From the NCBI GenBank assembly GCA_030522415.1, contig CM060107.1, positions 51,712,307 to 51,776,306 of the forward strand: a stretch of 64,000 bases of DNA, in the 5' to 3' direction. The notes under the pieces were generated by a model. That model was not told the origin of the DNA, did no database searches, and saw only the letters and a program-made list of their open reading frames with translations. Below are positions 1 to 11,089 of the stretch, one piece after another (position 1 is the first letter of the stretch; every line of letters starts with the position of its first letter). This stretch comes from Channallabes apus. Its lineage: Eukaryota > Chordata > Actinopteri > Siluriformes > Clariidae. The position numbers and the translations under genes are program-made.

Positions 1-823
1 CAGAACTTCGAAGAACGTTAGCGGAACGTCGGCGGGCAATCGCGGCAGGTCACGGTGTCTAACATCACATCTCACCATGAGTCAAACCACATAGGTGAGA
101 TAGGAGCACCGTGAGTTGCCTCGAGTGACCGCACGACGTTCTGCGAAGATCTGCAAAGTCTGCGAGCTTCCACATGTTAAACGTGTTTAATTGTTTTGAG
201 TGGTAAGATGGAAACGGCACCAAAACTCGCGCTGAATCATGATGAACCATATTTATGGCCACCACGCGAAACCACGTAGGTGAGATAGGGGTATTAACCC
301 TCCACTCTGTCAACTCATTGTATACATTCCATAAGTGCGCTATACAACCCCAACCACTGACACTTCACATTGTTTCTGAAGCTGGTGAAGAGTGTTATCA
401 GCTGTTTGTCCATCAACCATGATTGTATACCCGGTTCGTTTTACTGCCATTACAGGTTACATGAAAATATTAGCGACAGTTTGGTGATTTAATTTATATA
501 TTTGTCTATTATGGCAATCTAACCCATGTCAAAAAATATGTTATTGGAAGAATTTACTGAAATGTTTAATTTGCATAGAAAGTGCCGTCTTTCTTAACGC
601 TGTTAAGGATTCAAAAATCGATTCCTGTGCAACCGATGTCAGCTAATTCAGGACCTTCACTGTAGACAGCACCTTGTAACATCAGACGTAAGAGGCAGCG
701 ATTTAAGAAGACTCCTAAGGGACAGTTCAGGAAACACAATTAGAAAAGTAATCAACTTATGTAAGATATATCTTAAGAGTCTCGTAACGCGCTTAGAGTG
801 TGCGTTATTGGGAAACCGGGCCC
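1..823. mobile_element. Decayed PIF/Harbinger-like transposon end
   Basis: The stretch ends near 823 with a terminus whose reverse complement begins GGGCCCGGTTTCCCAATAA, followed by several TCTTAAG-type motifs. This resembles ends of fish Harbinger elements. A short motif (CACRTAGGTGAGATAGG) occurs twice, near 90 and near 275. No intact transposase or Myb-like frame is visible and the other end lies outside the window. The family call rests only on terminus style, so it is tentative. Confidence 0.33.
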
Positions 824-868
824 AGATTAATTTGCTTTACAACAAATTACTTTACAGCAAATTAATGA

Positions 869-963
869 CAATTGTTAAAATAGCTATACAAATAAAATTT
901 TATTAAGTTGAATATTCAATTAAATTCAAATAAATTTTATTTGTATAGAGCCTTTAACAATTG
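869..963. repeat. AT-rich palindromic repeat (MITE-like hairpin)
   Basis: Arms at 869-900 and 932-963 are inverted copies of each other with a few mismatches and a 31-nt AT-rich loop. The right arm resembles a very common teleost repeat motif containing TTTTATTTGTATAG. No coding content. Confidence 0.6.
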
Positions 964-1155
964 ACATATGCCGTCACAGATGCTTTTATTGAAAGTGCAG
1001 GTGAAGGTTAACCACAATAGTTTGGCAGTACCGGGATTTGAACTCATACAAATGATGTGTCATGGTTTCCTCAGATTTTTCTCTTATTTCTATAGAATAC
1101 ATCAGGCAGCAGTCTTACAGGTATTCACCTGGGCCATGTTATGTGTGATCAGCTT

Positions 1156-4100
1156 ATTTCAAGATTTCAAGATTTCAAGATTCTTTATTTGTCACATGCA
1201 TAGTTATACAAGTACAACACGCAGTGAAATGTATCCTGAACCGCTCCTACTTTGTGCAAATAACAAGAAACAAAAGAAATAATCTATAAATAGAAATAGA
1301 AATTAAAAAAAAAAAAAAAAAAAGGGTGCAAATGTAAACATAATAATAAAATGTGTATCTGAGCAGGATAAAGATGTTAGTGCAAGTGATGCTTACAGTC
1401 CAGACTAAAGTGCAGTGTGCAGTGTGGAATGTCAGCACAGCAGTGTGTGGGTGAACTGTTACCAGTCTTATGAACGGGAGAGTGGCCCATCATGGTTGAG
1501 GAGTCTAATCGCCTGTGGATAAAAACTCCTCCTGAGTCTCTCCGTTTTGGCCATAATGACCCGGAACCTTCTGCCTGAATGCAGAAGTTTGAACAGTCCG
1601 TTATTGGGGTGCGACAAGTCCTTAATGATACGAGCTGCCCTGGTTTTACATCTCCTGGTGTAGATGTCCTGCATGGAGGGGAGAGTTAACCTGCAGCAGC
1701 GTTCAGCTGCCCGGATCACTCTCTGGAGGGCTTTCCTGTCCTGTACACAGCTATTCCCAAACCAGGATGAAATGTTCTGTGTTAGGATGCTCTCAACAGC
1801 ACCCGAGTAGAAAGCCTTAAGGACAGCAGGGGAAACCCCAAACTTCCTCAACTGCCTCAGGTGGTACAGACGCTGCTTTGCCCTTTTCGTCTGAGCACAG
1901 ATATGCTCAGTCCAAGTCAGATCCTCGGAGATGTGGACGCCCAAGTACTTGAAGCTGCTCACTCTCTCCACTGGAGCTCCATTGATGATGAGGGGTTTGT
2001 GGTCCAGTTGTCCCCTTCTGAAGTCCACCACCAGCTCCTTCGTCTTACTGACGTTCAGTCGGAGGCAGTTTTCTTCACACCATAGTGCCAGGTTCTCCAC
2101 TTCATCTATGTAGGCCGACTCATCGTTGTTGGAGATGAAGCCCAGCACCACCGTATCGTCAGCAAACTTAACGATGGTGTTGGAGTCGAACATGGCCACA
2201 CAGTCTGAAGTGTAGAGAGAGTATAGCAGTGGAGAGAGAACACATCCCTGTGGAGCACCTGTGTTGATGGTGATGCTGCTGGAGAAGCACTTGCCCACTC
2301 TCACCGCTTGAGATCTGTCCGAGAGGAAGTCCAACACCCAGGCACACAAGCGTTTGTTAAGTCCTAGATCTCTCAGCTTTGTGAACAGTCTGTTAGGCAC
2401 TATTGTGTTGAAAGCAGAGCTGTAATCTATAAAAAGCAATCTCACATAGTTACCTTGCATCTTGTCCACGTGGCTGAGAGTGGTGTGCAGAACATGGGAG
2501 ATGGCATCCTCTGTGGATCTGTTGGGGCGGTAGGCGAACTGAAGTGGATCTATGGAGCTGGGGATGGAGGAGGAGATGATGTTTTTTAGCAGACCCTCAA
2601 ATACCTTCATGACCATCGATGTCAGTGCAACAGGCCGGTAGTCATTCAGGCATGAGGGTTTGTTGGTCTTGGGCACGGGGACAATGGTGGATCTCTTGAA
2701 ACACGCCGGGACCACAGACTTCGCCAGGGACTCATTAAAGATACAGGTGAACACACCTGACAGCTGGTCAGCGCAGCAGCGCAGCAGGCGCCCAGAGATG
2801 CCATCTGGACCCGCCGCTTTCCTGGTGTTCACCCTCCTCAGCGCCGTGCGAACGTCGTGCTCTGCGATGCTGATGACGCAATCCTCGCTGATGACGTCAT
2901 CACTCTCAGTCAGCAGGCTGCTAGCATTAGCCGCCTGGCTAACCTCGAACCGGGCGAAGAATGCGTTCAGCTCGTTGGCGAATGCAGAGTCGGCGACGAT
3001 CGTCGTGGTGTCTTTGGCAACCTTGTAGTCCGTGATTGTGCGTAATCCGTGCCACATGCGGCGTGTGTCACCCTGATGGAAGTGTGATTCAGTTCGCTGT
3101 CGGAACCGCCCCTTAGCTTCCCTCACCGCTCGCCTGACGCTATAAGAAGCCGCTTTGTATGCGCTCATATCGCCGCTAATGAGTGCGGCATTATAAGCAG
3201 CGGTCCGGGCATTCACAGCATCGCGGATCGATCGGTCTACCCAAGGCTTCTGGTTCGGAAACGATTTGAACCTCACTGTCGGGACAACTTCATTTACGAG
3301 CGTGCTAACGAAGCTAACTGCTACATCCGCAAACTCGTTGATGTCTACTGCGCAGGCTCGGAACATGTCCCAATCTACGTCATCGAGCGCGTCCTGTAGC
3401 GTAGCTTCTGATTGGGCAGACCAGCGTTGCACCTCCCTCATGACCGGAGCTTCACGACGAAAGCTTTGTTGATATTCCGGTATGAGGAAAATGGCGTTGT
3501 GGTCTGATTTCCCGAATGCTGGATGTGAAACAGCTTTGTAGCCCCGCTTGTATGGTGTGTAACAGTGGTCCAGAATGTTGAGTCCCCTTGTCGGACATGT
3601 AACATGTTGGTGAAAGTTTGGCATAACCTGTCTGAGGTTCGCTTTATTAAAGTCACCTGCTACAATGTGCGCTGCGTCCGGGTGTTTGTTTTGGAACTCA
3701 CTCAGCACATCATGTAGTTCAGACAGAGCAGTGCCTGTGTCCGCGTGGGGTGGGATGTAGACCGCCGTGGCAATGACCGAGGTGAACTCGCGAGGCAGGT
3801 AGAAAGGACGACATTTAACACTCAGATATTCCAAATGAGGCGAGCAGCTACTGGAGAGAATGGAAACACTCCTGGCATCGCACCACTTCTTGTTGACCAT
3901 GAAGCACACACCTCCACCTTTAGCTTTGTTAGACTCTGCCGTCCTGTCCATGCGGAACACAGAGAATGAGTCCGATGGGGTTACGACTCGGTCCGGCACA
4001 ATGGGGGTCAGCCATGTTTCTGTAAAGCACAGAAGATTACAATCCCTGATATCTCGCTGGAAAGTAACTCTGGCTCTGAGGTCATCAAGCTTATTCTCCA

Positions 4101-4640
4101 GTGACTGTACATTAGCCAGCAGGATACTCGGCAGAGGGGTGCGATGAGCTTGTTCTCTCATTCTGTTACGGACGCCGCCGCGTTTCCCTCGACGCTTCTT
4201 TGTTCTTCGCCGCGGGTTAGCGTCCCGTCCATTGTTGTTGTCGTCTGAGCAGCGTAGTATCTCAGAGGGCCACGACGGGTCAGGCTTAAAGGTGGTATAA
4301 GTAAGCGCCGAAATCTGAATTCCTATATCCAGTAGTGTTCTACTGTCATAGGTCACTAAACCTGAAGTACTCTTAGCGAATGAAAGTAAAATAAATAAAG
4401 AAAGAAGGAAAAAAACGCACAGTTTGTACGGAGCGATCAGGAAGGCGTCTGGACGTGGCCGCGCCATCGCGTGTTAATCGCGTGTTATTTATAGTGTGTG
4501 TTGTACTTCATCGTCTTGTGTCTGATTATACTGTTATAACTGTTTTCCTGTTACACTATCGAGGTGTTTCACTCTTTGTCCTAGTCATCGTGTGTGGGCA
4601 TGAGTATACACGTTTAGCCTGTAGCCCAGCTACAGCTAAA
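1156..4640 (-). mobile_element. L2-type non-LTR retrotransposon (LINE), apparently full length
   Basis: The element reads on the minus strand. Its 3' end at about 1156-1190 is a tail of tandem ATCTTGAA-type units after GTGACAAATAAAG, the usual 3' end of L2/CR1-class LINEs, which end in short tandem repeats rather than poly(A). A poly-A stretch on the plus strand near 1304-1323 is poly-T within its 3' UTR. One long open frame encodes endonuclease plus reverse transcriptase. The 5' limit near 4640 is estimated from where the GC-rich leader stops. I found no clear target-site duplication. Confidence 0.8.
1468..4467 (-). CDS. L2-type LINE ORF2: APE endonuclease plus reverse transcriptase
   Basis: A 999-codon frame with no stop or frameshift. 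After an N-terminal hydrophobic segment (about residues 16-32) and a basic patch (about 85-105) comes an APE-like endonuclease. Its motifs are NVQS (about 114), ETWL (about 151), GDFN (about 270) and SDHNAIF (about 321). The reverse transcriptase shows DYSSAFNTI, GAPQGCVLSP (about 740) and the catalytic FADD (about 766), then the L2-typical C-terminal tail ERLRRSFYPQAIRLLN. The product would nick target DNA and copy element RNA by target-primed reverse transcription. Length fits the family. Start choice: first ATG of the frame, 173 nt inside the estimated 5' end. The 3' UTR of about 310 bp follows. Because no lesion is visible, the copy may be young or still active; this is inference. Strand-opposed short frames inside it are shadows. 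Confidence 0.88.
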   Translation of the reverse strand: MARPRPDAFLIAPYKLCVFFLLSLFILLSFAKSTSGLVTYDSRTLLDIGIQISALTYTTFKPDPSWPSEILRCSDDNNNGRDANPRRRTKKRRGKRGGVRNRMREQAHRTPLPSILLANVQSLENKLDDLRARVTFQRDIRDCNLLCFTETWLTPIVPDRVVTPSDSFSVFRMDRTAESNKAKGGGVCFMVNKKWCDARSVSILSSSCSPHLEYLSVKCRPFYLPREFTSVIATAVYIPPHADTGTALSELHDVLSEFQNKHPDAAHIVAGDFNKANLRQVMPNFHQHVTCPTRGLNILDHCYTPYKRGYKAVSHPAFGKSDHNAIFLIPEYQQSFRREAPVMREVQRWSAQSEATLQDALDDVDWDMFRACAVDINEFADVAVSFVSTLVNEVVPTVRFKSFPNQKPWVDRSIRDAVNARTAAYNAALISGDMSAYKAASYSVRRAVREAKGRFRQRTESHFHQGDTRRMWHGLRTITDYKVAKDTTTIVADSAFANELNAFFARFEVSQAANASSLLTESDDVISEDCVISIAEHDVRTALRRVNTRKAAGPDGISGRLLRCCADQLSGVFTCIFNESLAKSVVPACFKRSTIVPVPKTNKPSCLNDYRPVALTSMVMKVFEGLLKNIISSSIPSSIDPLQFAYRPNRSTEDAISHVLHTTLSHVDKMQGNYVRLLFIDYSSAFNTIVPNRLFTKLRDLGLNKRLCAWVLDFLSDRSQAVRVGKCFSSSITINTGAPQGCVLSPLLYSLYTSDCVAMFDSNTIVKFADDTVVLGFISNNDESAYIDEVENLALWCEENCLRLNVSKTKELVVDFRRGQLDHKPLIINGAPVERVSSFKYLGVHISEDLTWTEHICAQTKRAKQRLYHLRQLRKFGVSPAVLKAFYSGAVESILTQNISSWFGNSCVQDRKALQRVIRAAERCCRLTLPSMQDIYTRRCKTRAARIIKDLSHPNNGLFKLLHSGRRFRVIMAKTERLRRSFYPQAIRLLNHDGPLSRS

Positions 4641-4924
4641 AAAAAAAAGTCTGCACTTACTTTAACCCTCTCATTTTTTCATGACAACATACTCAAAACT
4701 TTAACTACTGAGCTGCCTAACACATTTTTTTTCTTATTCTAGCTTAAACAGATTTATATGAGGGGTGATCAAGTCAAACCAAAACTTGTGATGAAATGTC
4801 CCATAAATGAAGATTTAAAAATGTTTGACATTTACAGTAGACTTCATGATACAGTACAGTGATGAGACTTTTAGCTGCAGTAAAACATGTGAATAGTGCA
4901 AATATTTAAAAGAATTATAAAATA

Positions 4925-6505
4925 CAAACCGGATTCCAAAAAAGTTGGGACACTAAACAAATTGTGAATAAAAACTGAATGCAATGATGTGGAGATGGCA
5001 AATGTCAATATTTTATTCAGAATAGAGCATAGATGACGGATCAAAAGTTTACTCAGAGAAAATGTATCATTTTAAAGGAAAATTATGTTGATTCCAAATT
5101 TCACAGTGTCAACAAATCCCAAAAAAGTTGGGACAAGTAGCAATAAGAGGCTGGAAAAAGTAAATTTGAGCATAACGAAGAGCTGGAAGACCAATTAACA
5201 TTAATTAGGTTAATTGGCAACATGATTGGGTATAAAAAGAGCTTCTCAGAGTGGCAGTGTCTCTCAGAAGCCAAGATGGGTAGAGGATCACCAATTCCCA
5301 CAATGTTGCGCAGAAAGATAGTGGAGCAATATCAGAAAGGTGTTACCCAGCGAAAAATTGCAAAGACTTTGCAGGTATCATCATCAACTGTGCATAATAT
5401 CATCCGAAGATTCAGAGAATCTGGAACAATCTCTCTGCGTAAGGGTCAAGGGCGTAAAACCATACTGGATGCCCGTGATCTCTGGGCCCTTAAACGACAC
5501 TGCACCACAAACAGGAATGCTACTGTAAAGGAAATCACAGAATGGGCTCAGGAATACTTCCAGAAACCATTGTCAGTGAACACAATCCACCGTGCCATTC
5601 GCCGTTGCCAGCTGAAACTCTACAGTGCAAAGAAGAAGCCATTTCTAAGCAAGATCCACAAGCACAGGCATTTTCATTGGGCCAGGGATCATTTAAAATG
5701 GAGTGTGGCAAAATGGAAGACTGTTCTGTGGTCAGACGAGTCACGATTCGAAGTTCTTGTTGGAAATGTGGGACGCCATGTCATCCGGACCAAAGAGGAC
5801 AAGGACAACCCAAGTTGTTATCAACGCTCAGTTCAGAAGCCTGCATCTCTGATGGTATGGGGTTGCATGAGTGCATGTGGCATGGGCAGCTTGCATGTCT
5901 GGAAAGGCACCATCAATGCAGAAAAATATATTCAGGTTCTAGAACAACATCTAGTCATCTCTTTCAGGGAAGACCCTGCATTTTTCAACAAGATAATGCC
6001 AGACCACATTCTGCATCAATCACAACATCATGGCTGCGTAGGAGAAGGATCCGGGTACTGAAATGGCCAGTCTGCAGTCCAGATCTTTCCCCTATAGAGA
6101 ACATTTGGCGCATCATAAAGATGAAGGTGCGACAAAGAAGGCCCAAGACGATTGAACAGTTAGAGGCCTGTATTAGACAAGAATGGGAGAGCATTCCTAT
6201 TTCTAAACTTGAGAAACTGGTCTCCTTGGTCCCCAGACGTCTGTTGAGTGTTGTAAGAAGAAGAGGAGATGCCACACAGTGGTGAAAATGGCCTTGTCCC
6301 AACTTTTTTGAGATTTGTTGACACCGTGAAATTTGGAATCAACATAATTTTCCTTTAAAATGATACATTTTCTCAGTTTAAACTTTTGTTCCGTGATTTA
6401 TGTTCTATTCTGAATAAAATATTGACATTTGCCATCTCCACATCATTGCATTCAGTTTTTATTCACAATTTGTTTAGTGTCCCAACTTTTTTGGAATCCG
6501 GTTTG
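4925..6505 (+). mobile_element. Complete Tc1-like DNA transposon with ~210-bp inverted repeats
   Basis: Both ends read CAAACCGGATTCCAAAAAAG in inverted orientation, flanked by TA at 4923-4924 and 6506-6507, the target duplicated by Tc1/mariner elements. The inverted repeats extend about 210 bp inward (to about 5135 and from about 6294), each with an inner copy of the AAAAAAGTTGGGACA motif. This is the IR/DR arrangement of several fish Tc1 families. The 1581-bp element encloses one transposase frame that carries a frameshift. Confidence 0.9.
5276..6285 (+). pseudogene. Tc1 transposase, single frameshift
   Basis: DDE transposase that would bind the inverted repeats and cut and paste the element. 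The N-terminal helix-turn-helix region (KGVTQRKIAKTLQVSSSTVH, then a second HTH after the GRKT hook) is intact, as is the first catalytic Asp in WSDESRFE. The reading frame then shifts at about 5950-5965. Upstream coding is in one frame (5276 to about 5960) and the rest continues in another frame to 6285. There QQDNARPH (second Asp) and SPDLSPIENIW (Glu) are preserved. All three acidic residues therefore exist but in two frames, so this copy cannot make a full enzyme unless the indel is a sequence error. The ATG at 5276 (MGRGSPIP) is preferred over the upstream in-frame ATG at 5222 because it gives the usual N-terminus. Confidence 0.88.
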
Positions 6506-6579
6506 TACATTTCAGGTTGACAACAGTGTATCATGAGAGCTTGTTTAAATAAAACAAATGTAACAAACTTAATCCAATA

Positions 6580-7387
6580 CAGTTTAACCTTGGATTGCGA
6601 GCATAATTCGTTCTGGAAATATGCTTATAATCCAAAGAACTTGTACTGTATATAAAAGCGTACTTTCCTGTAATAAAAATTGGAAACTCTGATTATTCAT
6701 TCCTCAACCCAAAAGTATTAACATAAAAATGATTAATACAAAATCTAAAGGTAAAATTCAAACAAATTAACCTGGACTTCACCTTTGAAAAGAATCATGA
6801 CTGGTGTGAGGAAGAGTAGAGGAGGAAGACGAGGGGGATTATTGTGTAGGACGACACACACACACACACATACACATGTGACTTTAACAAGAAATCTCTG
6901 TAATGACAATTGCTATTGCAAGGATGACGCGGAAATATGACGTTGTCATTAAAAACAGATTGATTTCCCACACTGCTACAGCCTTTTTCACTTTTTTCTC
7001 TACAAGGCCATTGTTGGAGTACAGTTACTAAAGAACAGTCACTACACTTGGACACAAAACGCTTTATATGCAAAATGCCTCACATGCACACACACATGGT
7101 AACAATGCTATAGTAAACATTACATGTGCGCATGGATGTTGATTATATAAGTGATGCATGCACAATGAGACTGAACATGGAAGACAATTACCCACAATCC
7201 TGCAGCACAAATAGAGAGTAGAACAATTGGTTTAGTTGCGATCACATGACGCTCGTCAGAGAAAGCGCATGCATACTACTCGTATTTCAAGACCTCGCTC
7301 ATTTATCAAGTTAAAGTTTATTAAACATTTTTGCTCATTTTGCAAAACACTTGAATACCAAGTTATTCACAATTCAGTGTTTTACTG
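6580..7387. mobile_element. Tigger/pogo-like non-autonomous element
   Basis: Left end CAGTTTAACCTTGGATTGCG and right end (reverse complement CAGTAAAACACTGAATTGTG) are imperfect inverted repeats. TA precedes the left end and a degenerate TA (CA) follows the right end. The termini resemble the CAGTG-AACCT-GG-TTGCGAG ends of fish Tigger-like elements. No transposase frame. A second partial copy lies at 10364. Family assignment is by terminus resemblance only. Confidence 0.55.
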
Positions 7388-7703
7388 CACGTTTACAATG
7401 TTACACAAAGAGGAACCTTTCCATTCTAACACCTACAGTACCTACAATAATTAATATCCCACCGCATTGTCTGATATTTTACTGTAAAGCAAGGCTCATA
7501 ATACTGCGTTTTTCTATATAATGAATACCGTATTTGCTATGAGTGGCGATCTTGGGATATTAAATGGCCACCAAGTTCGTTATGTTTTGTAAATGGGAGC
7601 CGATGTGGGGCTTAAGAGGGGAGATTGTGGAGAGTGTTTTCAACATTTCTTTCGTCTATTCTTTCCTCGTTTATTTTCCAACACAACTTAAGTTTTTGTT
7701 GTT

Positions 7704-7830
7704 TCACTCACTCTCACTTATATCGCTTTATCCTGTATTCAGGGTCGAAGGGGCCTGGAGCCTATCCCATGAGACTTATGGACAATGCAGGGTACACCCT
7801 GGACAGGGTGCCAATCCATTGCAGACTCTT
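7704..7830. repeat. Dispersed teleost repeat, copy 1
   Basis: A block containing GGAGCCTATCCCA and CACCCTGGACAGGGTGCCAA. The same block recurs at 15588-15708 and, truncated, at 53690-53800. I do not know the family; the block is widespread in fish genomes. The flanking 7400-7703 and 7831-8031 are low-complexity T/C-rich sequence without a supported gene. Confidence 0.6.
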
Positions 7831-8031
7831 TTTTTCTTTTCCTCTTTAACACAACTTTTGTCTCTTCTTTTCAGCACATTATTTTTGCTTTTATTTTTTT
7901 TAACACACTCTTTTCTCTTTTCTTTTCACACATGCTTTGTCCCTATACCTGAGGGTCTCACTCCATACCTGGTGCTAGCTAAACGTTTATTACTGAACTA
8001 ATATTGTGTAAAAAAAAAAATAGTCATTTAC

Positions 8032-8349
8032 CTGCAACACTGAGTCTGAAATCTTTTTTACTACCATTAACACTACACCTGTAATCTCCTCCATCCTCTA
8101 CAGTCAGGTGTGATACGAGCAGAGAGAGATTTCCTGAAGAGTGATCATTAACCAGCTGAAATCTGTCTTTGTACTGCGCACTTTTAGGAGATATCTCTAC
8201 CCAGTCATTTCCATTGTTTATTGTGTATTTCCTCCATGTGACTGTCACAGGTGTGGTGCGGAGGTCAGTGCAGGAGCAGGGCAGCAGTACTGAGTCTCCT
8301 TTGTATGCAGTGATGGGTTTTGTCTCTCCAGCTCCTTCCAGTCTGCAGC
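8032..8349 (-). CDS. Exon: V-set immunoglobulin domain of an immune-type receptor
   Basis: A 318-bp exon on the minus strand bounded by acceptor TTCCTACAG (just above 8349) and donor GTAAAT (8031-8030). Both introns are phase 1, the symmetric phase typical of Ig-domain exons. The 106 residues form one V-type domain. The B-strand cysteine is in VLLPCSC, the core tryptophan in VTWRK and the F-strand cysteine in DGGDYRCSV, with SGNLSLLVSHL for the D/E strands. This would be the extracellular ligand-binding part of a cell-surface receptor of the broad CD300/pIgR-like or novel fish Ig-receptor type; I cannot name the gene. A signal-peptide exon in the same orientation and phase lies upstream at 11644-11692. 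I see no stalk or membrane exon downstream (below 8031), so the gene is probably truncated or rearranged. Confidence 0.75.
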
Positions 8350-9594
8350 CTGTAGGAACACACACATTAACAGACATCAGCTTTTGCAGCAACAGTAGAG
8401 AACCACACTCAACCAGTACTGTTCAAAACTTCTCAAACTAAAAACTAAAAAAATTTATAAAGGGTATTTAATTGAATGTGAAATTATGAAAAGATAACAT
8501 GCTTGTAATGAAGAGGGTCTTGCACGGTGCAGAACCACAGGAACACATAGATCTGCTTTAAATCTGCTCAAATTTTATATATCGTAAATACAGTTACAAG
8601 GGCCATATTTGTTTGTTTGTTTGTTTGTTTGTTTATTTTTACACCTTGCCCTGATATGTTCACAAATAAATAATACAGATGCACGCCTTTTAAAAGTCTA
8701 GCCAATCCGCGACGTGTCCCTGCCTCACCCATGCTCAGAACATGATCCGCCACAATGATGCAGTGAATTTAGCATCGCCCTGTTAACACTCTTAATAAGC
8801 TCTGTGCTAGGAAACCAGTTGCAATGCCATATACTGTATTAATGACTGCTTCAGTTACTTGTCAGTGCACTAACCATTTAATTATGCTTTAATGCTTTAA
8901 ATGCTTTTCATTCAGACCTTTTATGAATTTATTCTATTTTTCCATGGACCGATCCATCTAGCAGGGACAGCGGCTCATTGTCTTTTACACTGACAGTGTA
9001 CGCTTGATCACATGGTGCTATAGTCAGTCCAAGAAAGTAACTTTCTTCTCCTTTATAAAATCATTTTGTGCAATCGCTCCCCAATTTCTTTTCATCTCTC
9101 ATGTCCAAATACACAGATATAAGAGGAAAAATGGTGCAAAAAAAAGATGAGAGAAAGCTTAAAAGTTTGGAGGCAGATGCTGGCAAAGCTTTCAGACATG
9201 TTTACTGTAGGGGCTGCTGCAGTCTCCTCTTCCTCATCCACAGTGCCAAAGTTCATGCAGCATCATCAAGTAATTTATTGTTCTTTTGGCAGAGAATTTT
9301 GCTTCTTTGCTTCAAAATTAATTTGTAGAATTAACTTAAATGATTATAACTTAATAACTTTAATTATAACACAACTATAATCAAAATAATAAAGTTAATC
9401 TTTGCTAGATGTCTCATGTTACACTGAAGTTAGTACTGGACTGTTATTACTCTTGTTAACCCCATGGTATGTCTTTAAATATGAAACCAGATGTTATGTC
9501 GATATTTTTTTTCTCAAAATATGCAGAAGCAAGCTGTGATATATATTGTACTTAAAGTGTTTGATTTAAATAAAACCTTATAACTGTGATGCTG
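8350..9594. other. Intronic/intergenic stretch, no supported gene
   Basis: AT-rich sequence between the V-set exon and the solo LTR. It contains a GTTT tetranucleotide run at about 8609-8636. Short open frames (for example around 9068-9380) show no recognisable domain. If the V-set exon belongs with the signal exon at 11.7 kb, this is intron. Confidence 0.5.
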
Positions 9595-9868
9595 TGTAAG
9601 GGTTAGCCCATAGAGGGCGCCAAATGCCCAGACTCTGTTTGTATTTTTGGTTGTAGTTTGTTTGAAGGGAACTTCATTTCCCACAAGGCACCTCGGTCAG
9701 GTGATGAGAGCACTCACTTTTTTTTTTCACAAGTTTACTTGGTGATGGGACAAAAGCTTTTTTGTTTCAGTTTTGACTTTAAGACAACACTAATAAAAGA
9801 ACATCTTTCAAACTGTCACCTTGCCTCTGCATTTATGCCACGCCCACACAGACAGCCAGTTCATGACA
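9595..9868. mobile_element. Solo LTR with 5-bp target duplication
   Basis: A 274-bp unit starting TGTAAGGGTTAG and ending CATGACA, flanked on both sides by TGCTG (9590-9594 and 9869-9873). TG...CA ends plus an exact 5-bp duplication are what an LTR retrotransposon leaves after LTR-LTR recombination. An AATAAA sits near 9790. Retroelement family not identified. Confidence 0.78.
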
Positions 9869-9906
9869 TGCTGCTGTGTTTATTTTTATTCTCACCCTAC
9901 ATTAGG

Positions 9907-10073
9907 GGCGGGGGGGGGGGGGGGGGGAGGGGGGCACCTCTCCACACTATGCCCCCTAATGTTTGGCTGAGGATTTCATGCTTCCATTGTAGCATGTAGC
10001 ATCCACTGTGCATTATTACACACAGGACTTACACACTGAAACACTGGAAAAATTAACAAAACCAAAAAAAATT

Positions 10074-10116
<43 letters not shown>
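9907..10116. repeat. Poly-G tract and (GT)n microsatellite
   Basis: A G-run of about 30 nt interrupted once by A (about 9908-9935), then GT dinucleotides at about 10079-10115. No gene is visible from 9869 to 10363. Confidence 0.85.
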
Positions 10117-10363
10117 ATGCATTTACTAATAATAACATTCAGTAGCAGAGTAAATACTTTAATAGAGTTCAAGAAGAGCTTTATGGAACAGTGTAGTACA
10201 CAAACACTAAATTACACTCAAATTAATGTTAATTAAATGTTAGTACTGTTAGTAATATTATTATGTCCGTATTATGAGTTTAACTAACCAGAAAGCAAAT
10301 GTCCATAGTTTATTAGTACATTTGCTCTAAAAGTAAAGTCCTATAATATAAAATATAGCCATA

Positions 10364-10990
10364 CAGTGAAACCTTGGATTGTGAGCATAAAACTTTCCGG
10401 AAGCATGCTTTTATATCAAAGCAACAAGTAAATTAAAGCAAATTTCCACCATAAGAAATAAAGGAAATGTCAACAATTCATTCCTCAGTCCAAAAATATT
10501 CATATAATAATAATTAATACAAAATATGAAGTAAAAATTAAACAAATTAATCTGCACTGTATATTTAATAAAAAAATCATGGCTGTAGTGATTGGAAGTA
10601 GACAGTAGAGGGTCCCTCTCCTCTCTACTTCCAATCACTACAGCCATATGATGGATATGGGGGGGGCTTTTGTGTAGGACAAGTTTCACACACACATCCG
10701 CAGACACACACACACACACAGACAAGTTTACCAATAGAGACTCTCATTCACGCAATCGAGTGCGCACGCACACACACACACACGCACACACACATGGACA
10801 CACATACACCCACTAGCTTGCAAACAGAACCAGAGAGAGGAGAGGGAAGGGAAGGGGGCTACTGTGTAGGACGACATTCTCTCTCACACACACACACACA
10901 CACACACTCACCAGTTTACCAAATAGAGACTCTCATTCACAATCATTGTTATAGTAAACAGTATACACACGCACAGATGTTGACTATAGA
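10364..10990. mobile_element. Tigger-like non-autonomous element, second copy, right end lost
   Basis: Starts CAGTGAAACCTTGGATTGTG after TA and matches the 6580-7387 element through the GATGTTGAYTATA block near 10980. The match then stops, so the right terminus is missing. It contains CA microsatellites and a strong hairpin (10579-10647). Confidence 0.55.
10579..10647. repeat. Perfect 24-bp inverted repeat (hairpin)
   Basis: Arm 10579-10602 (ATGGCTGTAGTGATTGGAAG and four more bases) and arm 10624-10647 are exact reverse complements, separated by 21 nt. The spacer itself can pair partly (AGAGGG with CCTCT). It interrupts the Tigger-like copy. Confidence 0.9.
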
Positions 10991-11055
10991 AAAAAACTTT
11001 TTGATTCTAAATAGTGTGTAATTTTAGCAAAATCAGATCCAAGTGATGTAACTCA

Positions 11056-11089
11056 TGACATGAAGTTGTATGAGAAAACACACCTGCAT
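11056..11089 (-). pseudogene. Relic of a receptor signal-peptide exon
   Basis: The minus-strand frame starting MQVCFL matches the start of the signal exon at 11644-11692 but lacks about nine bases of the leucine run. The donor GT is also lost. The surrounding 11043-11155 is a diverged duplicate of 11641-11815. Evidence of local exon duplication and decay. Confidence 0.55.

Noticed and set aside
1861..4147. Several plus-strand open frames inside the LINE
   Set aside because: Shadows of the intact minus-strand LINE ORF; no motifs of their own.
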